Shown here: piece after piece, positions 56,131 through 64,000 of the stretch
Layout of the letters: each line of letters starts with the position of its first letter
Position numbering within the stretch: the stretch's first letter is position 1
From: Achatina immaculata
Taxonomy: Eukaryota > Mollusca > Gastropoda > Stylommatophora > Achatinidae
DNA length: 64,000 bases
Reading direction: 5' to 3'
Assembly: GCA_009760885.1 (NCBI GenBank)
Contig: CM019697.1
Coordinates: forward strand, 30,744,710-30,808,709
Translations under genes and position numbers: made by a program
Notes under the pieces: model-generated
The model's input: the letters and a program-made list of their open reading frames with translations, nothing else
What the model was told of the DNA's origin: nothing
The model's database searches: none

Positions 56131-57689
56131 GCTCGATGTTTCTGAAGTATTTGTATGAGACATTCTACAGCTATATGAAAAAAAAATCTTATTATATGTA
56201 CAAATCACCGATACCATGGCATAACACTTGACAGATGCATTAGAAAAAAACCCCAGGCAATATTTAATAATTATGTCACAGATATTTGGAAGTATATGGC
56301 AGCGACTGACACGACACATGAAAATGATGGCACTGTTATGGTGTTTTGAGGAAAAAAATCCCCCCGTGAGCACTCTTGGCATAAAAAATAACATATCACC
56401 CGATATGAGAGTGCAGCTTTATAATATCTAAAATAATGTAATAGATATTGTTTGGAGAGCATGCACGCTTAGATTTGCCTTGCTTCTACACATACGTGTC
56501 CTACTGTAAACTTCACAGCATTGGAGGTCATAGTTCATAGCTCACAAAAAGTATGTTAAGTCCGGATTCTTTCCCAAGACGAACGCCTTGCCAGCTGTTC
56601 CTTGTCTTACTGGCCGGGGTTTTCTGCATGAAGGGGAAATCTGAGCCTGCTAGACGTGGCATACTTTTCTGACACGGAGGCTGATGTCATACGTGTGAGT
56701 CGGGAGAGCTCACGAACAAAGAAATACGAGTTGCCCTCTTTCTGGCACTCGAATATAACTTCTTTCTTATTTCTCAATCCTGCATACATAGACAGATTTA
56801 GAGTTTCCTCCCTTACAGTATAAACGGGTCACTGTCGTAGAAAATTCTTGTAATCTTTTCTCATTTTCTCTGCCTTCGAACATGGAGAAGGCGTAACGAG
56901 TATATCAAAACATTTTGCACAACTCATTTTTCGAGCATTCATGTTTTAGAGCCTGTCCACAATGCAACTCAAACAGTGTACGTTATTCTTTGTATCACAA
57001 AATGGTTATGCATCATTCTCCTATGGGCGATAACGATTTATAGTTTTAACGTAAGTCACAGATTCAAAAAGAACTGAAGTAAGATTTCCCAGCTCATCAT
57101 TAGAAATTGTGATTCGCTCATTCTGTAAACTGCTAAAACGCCGAACTATAATCAGTTTTACTAATAGTTATATATTTTTCATTTCTTATAATGCGAAAAA
57201 GCACTTTAATGTTTCTTAAACCTTTTACACAACAACAATAACAATAATAACAACAACAGCAACAACAACAACAGATTAACTGTGTGTATTTTGAGTGATT
57301 GTTTGTTAAGTTTGTAATTTGTTAACACTACCACATTCTTGGCAGGGTAATTTAAGTCTTTGGTGGGATGTTTCAGAAAAAAATGCTTGAGGTAATCACC
57401 AAGTACTGCACACACAACTCACACTTTAATCATGGTGGAATTTGTAAACTTCTCCGTATGTCACATTCAATTCTTTCTCAGTCCAGTAATTAAAACAGCA
57501 ATGCTCACACAGAAATCATTTTCTCTGGTTTTAACTTAACTTGCCAGTGACATTTTCTTTTAAGTAACAAGAATGTTTTTGTTTTGTATATTGTAATATT
57601 AACTCCAGCGGTAAGGCTTTCTAGTGATCCATGTTTTTGTTTGTTCATATGAAAAAAAAGGAGTGAAGCGATTTGTGTAGATCAGTTAT
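56131..57689. other. No gene; (AAC)n at about 57231-57274
   Basis: The first 300 bp may hold further Penelope sequence too decayed to read. The rest is unique. The trinucleotide run gives a poly-Leu frame on minus. Confidence 0.45.
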
Positions 57690-57985
57690 ATTCTGTCAAA
57701 ATAACATTTAATACGATTTATATACTGTCAAGATAACATTTAATACGATTTATATACTGTCAAGATAACATTTAATACGATTTATATACTGTCAAGATAA
57801 CATTTAATAAGATTTATATACTGTCAAGATAACATTTAATACGATTTATATACTGTCAAGATAACATTTAATACGATTTATATACTGTCAAGATAACATT
57901 TAATACGATTTATATACTGTCAAGATAACATTTAATACGATTTATATACTGTCAAGATAACATTTAATACGATTTATATTCTCAT
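57690..57985. repeat. 32-bp minisatellite, 9 copies
   Basis: The unit has 'actgtcaagataacatttaa' plus 'tacgatttatat'. The units are virtually identical, differing mainly in the first copy. Confidence 0.96.
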
Positions 57986-59639
57986 AAACAAAACAGTTTA
58001 GGTCATCGTTGGACCAGGAGCTGAGGATGGACATTCTTGTACTGAATATATGGACGTACGTGAACGCATTTTTTGTGCAACAGCAAGACAGAGCAACGAG
58101 ATAGATGAGAGAAGAGGAGGAAGCGGAGAAAAGACATAGATAGAGAGAGACAGAGAGAGAGACAGAGAGAGAGAGAGAGTAGGTTTAGGTAATTCTTTTC
58201 ACTGTCAAGATGTTGGTATCTTAAACACTAAACATATTTTGTATATTTTGAAAGGTGGGAATAAACATTATACAGCGCAGCATTTTTTATTGTTACATCA
58301 CGCTTTATATTATCTGCTTATCGCACTTACTTGTCTCTTCCAGACGTTATGCATCTGCCTTCGAAATCATCACATTTTACTTGGCATCAGCGAGAATTTC
58401 ATGGAGAATTCTCTAAAACAAAACCCTGGTCCCAGTTAAATGTACGAAAAGTAGATTTAGTGGACTCTGCTTGCTTACTGCAAGACGCAGGAAGTTGACT
58501 TATAATAAAGGCAGAAAGCAAAACTCCACTGACATTACCAAAGTTCTAGCGGGAACACGACCCTTTTTCCGCCGCGGACTAAAGTGGATGTGATCTCCAG
58601 GAGTCGAAGCGCTGGTATCCGGGACTCCGCTCTCGCCTTCCCCATCCCTGCTCTCTTAAGTCAGTCTATGAGTGAACATGGAAGAATGTCTGGAACAGAT
58701 TCGTGGTAAGCTTATGTTGGGATATGAACCGCAGGCAAACCCGCAAACTGTTGTTCATAGAACCGCTCGCTGCACATGATTCCGGAAAGTCTACACAAAA
58801 GTTGAAAGAGCGGAATATGGACTACAGTCCTGGCGGGCTTGACTGGATCTGTTACAAATACAGACAAGTGGAAAACTTAGGAGAGAATTAATGAGAAAGG
58901 AAGGCGATCATAAGAAAGGAGAACGTAAAAATAAATAACATGATAAGTGATTTCTCCCCGACATGTTTCTTTCCTACGTATCGCCCTACTGGCAGTGATA
59001 ATATAATGGGTCTCTGCCATGCTGGAACTCACAAAGACGTCTGGCATGAATTGGTAATTTCTGTGTCCCGACAAGTTAACCCCTGATGTCTTAATATCGC
59101 ATCAGTTCGTTGCATGACAGTTATGAATAAACATTCATGGGAGATCATTTTTGGTCTCAACAATCATCGTACATTTGACAGGGACAATACAAAGGTATGC
59201 TGAAAGATTATCGTCCGACCCACATTCCAAAATCTGAGCGTAATTTTGTCACAGTAGCTAGAAAGAGTGATAATTTATAACATAAAATGCCAGTATGTAG
59301 AAACATGGGGTTTTTTAATAGCTCTTTATTAAAGGTAAAAAACAGAACCGTGTCAAGGAAATGTGTGGAGTTTTCAAGCGTGGAACTCCACGCCATATGA
59401 AGTTCCTGTTCTTGCAACAACAACAACAAAACTCCAAAAGAAGATAAAGGATATTGCGCAAACACTGAGTGACAAGTGCCCATCATACTAAACTGTAAAG
59501 AAGTGATGTACTAACTTTCAGCGATGAGATTTCGAGACCGAAGATCTAGAATCCTTCAACGTATCAGCTCCAGAAACTGTTGATCATGTTCTTGGCCTGG
59601 TTTAAGTATATAAACGAGTTTTGGCTAAAACAGTTGTTG
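57986..59639. other. No supported gene; (GA)n at about 58142-58178
   Basis: A GC-richer patch at 58560-58720 carries a short ATG-initiated sequence followed by a consensus donor (see findings). Otherwise nothing is recognised. Confidence 0.4.
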
Positions 59640-60535
59640 AAGCACTAGATTTATTTAGGAAACTCTTTAGATTGATAATTTTTGAGCATTTGAGTACGCA
59701 GAAACTGCTAGATAACTGGGTGCCGAAATGTTGAACACCGAAGAGAAACGAAATAGAATGGACACTTCCAAACTGATCTTACTGCATTTTAAGCGATCTA
59801 GTGATAACCTTTTGCAACAAGTCACTGCTGATGAAACACGGCTACATCGCAATAATCTTGAGAATAAACAACATCTCGGCATTATAATGCGAGAGAAAGA
59901 AAAAAATCACCTGGGTCTTAAACTACGGATTCCGGTAGGATGAGCAGCCGTCTAGCCACGGGAGGACAGCATTTAAATGAACTTCGCTATCTAGCTAGAT
60001 AATCATATGAGAATTACCTCAGACTTGAACCACGGGCTCTGGTCGGACGAGCAGTCGTCTAGCAACGAGAGAAGCTCATTAATCCGCTGTTCTTTCGTGA
60101 CTACACGGCTGCTCGTCCTACCGGAGTCCGTGGATCAAGTTTTTTTACTCTTTCTGTCAAGTCTAAAAGTGATTTGTCTACGATTTTTTCGAGGTCTAAT
60201 CATACAGCACTGTGTTCTGTAACTTGCTGTTGGGATTAAAGGATCAGTTGAAAGAAAAACTATGAGGGGGGAAGCTCCATAAAGTATTCTCTTTTTTTTT
60301 CAGAACGATGCTCACAAAACTCGCAAGACGCTGGGAGTTACGAAGAATTTGGGATTTCAGTGCATAGATCATCACCCCTATTCACCAGATGTTGCTCCAT
60401 CTACTTCCTGCTTCAGAACCTTAAAAAGTGTTTGGAAGGGAGGAAACTTTCGAATGATTCTGAGGTGATAGCGACAACAGACCAGTATTTCAATGACCGG
60501 ACATCAGATTTTTTTGGTAAGCGAGAAGAAAAAGC
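59640..60535 (+). pseudogene. mariner transposase remnant, split by a hairpin repeat
   Basis: Left part: 'NWVPK', then 'MLNTEEKRNRMDTSKLILLH', 'FKRSSDNLLQQVTADETRLH' (first catalytic Asp in 'ADET'). After the repeat at 59925-60145: 'KTRKTLGVTKNLGFQCIDHH', 'PYSPDVAPS' (third Asp), 'LKKCLEGRKLSNDSEVIATT' and 'DQYFNDRTSDFF'. The middle with the second Asp is missing or unreadable. It ends where a LINE scrap begins. Confidence 0.75.
59925..60145. repeat. Hairpin-forming repeat, three related arms
   Basis: Arms 'ttccggtaggatgagcagcc' (59930) and 'tctggtcggacgagcagtcg' (60039) are direct. 'cggctgctcgtcctaccgga' (60105) is their inverse. Arms of about 40 bp can pair across roughly 60 or 170 bp. MITE-like, no recognised family. 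Confidence 0.7.
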
Positions 60536-60780
60536 CCTTAGTTCGAACATCAAAAAGACAGAAACAATGGTTATATCTAAGAAACAGAATCCACCAAAAT
60601 GCAGTATAAAATTAAATGGAACTATTCTAAAACAGGTGCAGAAATTCAGATACCTCCGAGCAGTAATAACTTCATCTGAAATGCAAAACAGAAATTAAAA
60701 ACAGAATAGGCCAAGCAAAGATTGCATTTCAGAGAATGAGAAGCCAAAAATTACAATAAATGTTCAAACTGAAGTTTATT
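60525..60780 (+). mobile_element. RTE-like LINE internal scrap
   Basis: Encodes 'LSSNIKKTETMVISKKQNPP', 'KLNGTILKQVQKFRYL' and, after a frameshift, 'KNRIGQAKIAFQRMRSQKL'. This is the post-YADD region of an RTE-like RT, distinct from families A-C. No 3' end present. Confidence 0.7.
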
Positions 60781-60954
60781 TTCTTGTAAACACTGTGCAT
60801 CACGACTGATACAAGACTGTTACATTTTTCTAAGCATAACAGGATTCTTTGTTATTGCTTCAGATTCTGATATTACGTTATCATTTAGCAGCTTTTGTTG
60901 TTCTTGGTAAGTTAAAGTAAAGGTGTCGTTGTAAGAAATAATCCAAAAGAGGAG

Positions 60955-61440
60955 ATCTGGTTGGCTATTCATTTAGGACACGTCGGCCGATCTACTGTCT
61001 TGGAAATGTTTCGTTTATCATCTCGCAACATAACAGCACATACTATAACTTTTGGGCAGTGCTGCACGTGCCCTTTCCCAACCCGGCGTGGATTTTCAGC
61101 CATTCAGTATCAAGAGTTATGTCTGATAACAAAACCATCTACATGAAAAACTGCTTCATCATAGAACATGATACGCATCTCTAACTGCTTATTCTGCATA
61201 AACAATTGACGATGCTTCATAATGATCTCGGACACTGAATTAACTGGACCTTACACAGATGAAATAAAAAAAAAATGTTGACTTACGTGGGCTCTCATCC
61301 AAATATGGACATACTCGTGCACATTTTTCATGATCAGTGGCGTATCTTCTTCATTCACTGCGTGGTCGATAAACGGTTTTGTAGTGGTCTGTTACGCAAC
61401 GTCAAAGGTTTTTGTGACTGAACATGAGGTGACACCGTCC
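60955..61440 (-). pseudogene. Tc1/mariner-superfamily DDE transposase fragment
   Basis: On minus: 'MKHRQLFMQNKQLEMRIMFY', then 'DEAVFHVDGFVIRHNS', a stop, 'YWMAENPRRV' by frame shift, 'PKVIVCAVML'. The '(F/Y)DEA.FH..G.V.RHN...W..ENP' pattern is that of the first catalytic Asp region in a widespread invertebrate Tc1/mariner group. The part from 61260 to 61440 is only tentatively included. Confidence 0.55.
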
Positions 61441-61539
61441 TTTGCGTACACAAAAAAAAAAAAAAAAATCACAAGCTATATTCTTTCTGCTGTGGTTAAC
61501 TTACCTGCCATAGTATAACAGTCTGAAAAAAGGTGCTGT

Positions 61540-61740
61540 AATTAAGAACAGGTATAACAATCGGTTTACTAATCAGGTGCTACCAGGTTCAATCCCAGCA
61601 GTGGGATTTTTTTTTGCTACATACCAAAAAGCCCCCAGGGGTTCACCCAGCCTTTAGAAATGGATACCAGAGAAGTCTGGGAAGGTAAAACGGCCAGGCG
61701 TAATATTGACCATATGACACTTTCATGTGCCGAAGGTCAT
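61540..61740 (+). repeat. tRNA-derived SINE-like element
   Basis: B box 'aggttcaatcccagcag' at 61588 followed by a T run. The body 'gggaaggtaaaacggccagg' matches the 43.3-kb fragment in diverged form. A box weak. Confidence 0.5.
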
Positions 61741-62019
61741 GGAAAATGGGGGCCTAACACTGTATTCCCCAATGTTTCTATTTCCTCCCCCTCCTTTTCT
61801 ACCAATACGCCTTAATGGCGTGGGAATTGAAATTTTACTCCCTTTTTTTATAACAATCATCTGTTTCTGTAGCAGTCTGGTGGATTTTTTTTTATCGGAT
61901 AAGGTTGGTTGCCCTATACCGAACCCACATTGGTAGCCTTTTACGATCATGCGTGGTAGGGTACAGTGGTCCTATTCTTTGCTTCCCGTGCACGTGCCCA
62001 AGTCCCGGGTACCACATGA
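61741..62019. other. Nothing recognised
   Basis: Pyrimidine-rich, no supported feature. Confidence 0.45.
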
Positions 62020-62407
62020 GCTGAATTCTTTCCAGACTAAATGTTTACGAAGAACTAAAATAATATTTTGGCCAAACACCATAAGAAATAACATCTTGTT
62101 GGCAGAAATGCAGATAAAACCATTGACAGCAATTATTGAGGAAAGACACTGGCGATGGTTGGAACATGTGCTCCAGGTGACTGACGACTCTCTACCAAAT
62201 TTAGCACTAAGATGGACACCACAGGGGAACAGAAGTACCAAAAAAAAAGACATGGAGACGAACAAGAGAGAAGCTGTTGAGCAATAGGGGGCCTCACTTG
62301 GGCAAGAGCAGGAAAAAAAGGCAAAGGACATGAGTTTGTGGAAAACCTTTGCGGAAGCCCCACGTACCTTGGGCACTTAAGGTTCAGAGAGAGAGAGAGA
62401 GAGAGAG
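62020..62407 (+). mobile_element. LINE family C, 3' end with (GA)n tail
   Basis: Starts 'ctgaattctttccagactaa' and reads 'ELNSFQTKCLRRTKIIFWPN', 'NNILLAEMQIKPLTAIIEER', 'DDSLPNLALRWTPQGNRS', then the terminus 'gggcacttaaggttc' and (GA)n at 62386-62407. Degenerate after position 62280. Confidence 0.88.
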
Positions 62408-62464
62408 AACAAAATCATCAAAATACAGTGAAAATAATTGCGCACAGCATATCAGAAACTTTCA

Positions 62465-62660
62465 ATTTTAACTTAAGTGGCCATTGGTGGCGCATCCCGA
62501 GATAGCGACCCATAGCTGACTGTTTGCTTCAGGATTAGAGAACCATAACCAAACCAAGACCCTTTCCTACTTCTCTCTTGCTATCCTCAGTAACAGGTTA
62601 ATCCTGACTAATGGGGCAGAACGGAGATCGCTACAGTCCCCATGGCAGTGGGGTATGCTT
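62465..62660. repeat. Dispersed repeat D, third copy
   Basis: 'gacccatagctgactgtttg', 'taatggggca' and 'gtccccatggcagtgg' follow the order of the 22.4-kb copy. It then jumps to (TTC)n at 62661-62679. Confidence 0.75.
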
Positions 62661-62699
62661 CTTCTTCTTCTTCTTCTTCATTCGCTTCTACCACCAAAA

Positions 62700-62827
62700 C
62701 CGCACTGTGATCCTACTGAATTCACGCCTGTGGTCCTCATTAGGTCCCGTGGTTCCCTGCGTGGTCCCCGAAAAGACCACACGAGATCCACGAGAGGACC
62801 ACAAGGGGTTCAGAGTATCACAGTGCT
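62700..62827. repeat. Long imperfect palindrome, about 128 bp
   Basis: Outer arms gcactgtgatcctactgaa and, inverted, ttcagagtatcacagtgc. Inner arms gtggtcctc and gaggaccac. The apex is gtggtc-ccgaaaa-gaccac. The whole can fold into a hairpin. No coding content. Confidence 0.8.
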
Positions 62828-62904
62828 TTAGCCTGTATTCTTGGTGGGTCTCGGAAGCGGGATTGCGTGACACCGTGGTTTTCATTGCACCAGTTTAGTC
62901 TAGG

Positions 62905-63165
62905 GTTGGACTTTCTCACCGGAAGACCTCGACGTGTTTAGGATATCAGTGCATCCCCGCTGGGTGAGAGGCGGTAGCCCACCCAGGCCAGAGTTGGACT
63001 TTCTCACTGGAAAACCTCGACGTGTTTTGAGATACCCGTGTATCACCGCCGGGTGAGAGGTGGTTGCCCATCCAGTCCAGAGTTGGACTTTCTCACCGGA
63101 AAACCTCAGCGTGATTAGGATACACAAACATCCCCGCCGGGTGAGAGGTGGTTGCCTATCTAGAC
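62905..63165. repeat. 88-bp tandem repeat, 3 copies, GC-rich
   Basis: Units start at about 62905, 62993 and 63082 with 'gttggactttctcac', contain 'aaacctcgacgtg' and 'gggtgagaggtggttgccca', and are about 80 per cent alike by eye. Confidence 0.9.
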
Positions 63166-63285
63166 TTCCCTGGTCCAGTGTCTCCGACTTCAGCATTTTG
63201 CGGTCGTGGCCGCTACCTTTCCTAGTTGTGACCAGGATGGAGCTTTTGTCCAGGAGGACGAATCCTCGCCACTAGTGACTTCTAC
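63166..63285. other. Spacer between two tandem arrays
   Basis: GC-rich, no supported feature. Confidence 0.4.
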
Positions 63286-64000
63286 CCCTGGGTTGAGCCG
63301 GTTTAGGCATTATCCCAGTATGGCGTGTTTGGGACGAGACAGACCTCTAGAGTAGAGGTACTGTGACATGCATAGCCTTCAAGATTCACCCCTGGTATGA
63401 GCCGGTTTAGGCAAAATTCACCAGTATGGGTGTATATCAGGTGTTACCGACTTCTAGAGCGGAGGTGGCATGACATATCTAGCCATCAAGTTCCACCCCT
63501 GGTGTGTGCCGGTTTAGGCATATTTCACCAGTGTAGGTGTATTTCGGACGTGGCCGGCCTCTAGAGCAGAGGTGCCGTGGTATAGCTCTCGTAGCGATAA
63601 TACTGGACATACCGGTTAAACTTCACTTTCCACCACCATTTCCCATCGGCGCCGCACAGCAACCTTTATTTCTTTTCCGCATTTCTTCCTTGACCGGGAG
63701 GAGCTTCACTCCACGCGCGGCATTTGAGGAGTCTCGCCAGCAGTGTCTTAACCTCTGGGACAAGCCGGTTCATGAATTTTACCTGATATGACTGCACTCA
63801 GGACGTGGCCGACCTCCAGACCAGAGGAGCCGTGATTTGACTGTTTGCTTCGCTTTATCCTTTCTACCACCTTTTCCGCAGTGATGCTGCGCGGCAACCT
63901 CATTTGCAAATTTCTTCATTGGCCGGGAGGAGCACTGCTCCACGCACGGCAACTGAAAATCTCGCCAACAGCAGCAGATGAGCTACCAAACGTGCCACTC
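63286..64000. repeat. About 105-bp repeats within a longer array reaching the window edge
   Basis: Units at 63286, 63388 and 63495 share 'acccctgg', 'gccggtttaggca', 'accagt' and 'cctctagag..gaggt'. A fourth, diverged, sits at about 63752. A second motif, 'ccgggaggagc..ca/tgctccacgc', recurs at about 63694 and 63923, implying a roughly 230-bp higher-order unit. The array continues past 64000. Confidence 0.8.

Overview
This is a eukaryotic, AT-rich, intron-bearing and very repeat-dense genomic window. It is not prokaryotic: there are no operons, ribosome binding sites or dense ORFs. The two host genes I can support are spliced animal genes. The transposon mixture (RTE-like LINEs with microsatellite tails, a CR1/Jockey-like LINE, Penelope-like elements with GIY-YIG endonuclease, mariner-type DDE elements and hAT-like MITEs) fits an invertebrate. 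I suspect a mollusc, possibly a gastropod, but that is inference from the repeat style and nothing in the window proves it.

Host genes. (1) The last two coding exons of a plus-strand gene lie at 210-888 and encode a C-terminal Death domain. A decayed partial copy of the first of these exons appears to sit at about 5.27-5.35 kb. (2) A ZCCHC24 ortholog runs on the minus strand across about 28 kb: start exon 52825-53347, CCHC-knuckle exon 40162-40341, 3CxxC zinc-finger exon 26677-26841 and terminal exon 24944-25057. The two genes are convergent. The AT-rich region from about 18.3 to 24.9 kb probably holds the ZCCHC24 3'UTR and intergenic DNA. No other host gene is convincing.

Mobile DNA. At least seven LINE 3' families are present, which I call A, B, C, E, F, G and H. 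They share RTE-like reverse transcriptase C-terminal architecture, and several differ in their 3' tail: A (ATTC)n, B (ATATAAG)n, C (AG)n, G (GAT)n, H (AAT)n. There is also a CR1/Jockey-like LINE with a (GATT)n-type tail. Two Penelope-like elements with coding sequence (14.1-15.1 and 54.4-56.1 kb), one Penelope 3' end (9.7 kb), three mariner remnants, two hAT-type MITEs, tRNA-SINE-like pieces and an unclassified dispersed repeat D complete the set. Many insertions have target-site duplications (TSDs) readable directly from the sequence, so their relative order can be reconstructed. The best cases are a three-level nest in ZCCHC24 intron 2 (mariner, then LINE A, then LINE B; 28442-31708) and a nest in intron 1 (repeat D, then a composite LINE insertion, then LINE A; 48818-51822).

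Tandem repeats. There are striking minisatellites with 14-bp (37.8 kb), 43-bp (40.9 kb), 29-bp (15.2 kb), 32-bp (57.7 kb) and roughly 25-bp (13.1-14.0 kb) units, a 320-bp trinucleotide tract (54.0 kb), and a 1.18-kb tandem segmental duplication (43.9-46.3 kb). From 62.7 kb to the right edge the sequence changes character. It becomes GC-richer, with a long inverted repeat followed by tandem arrays of about 88 and 105 bp that run off the window.

I found no new enzymatic or defence system. The most notable content is the readable history of nested, truncated and inverted retrotransposon insertions and the unclassified repeat families.
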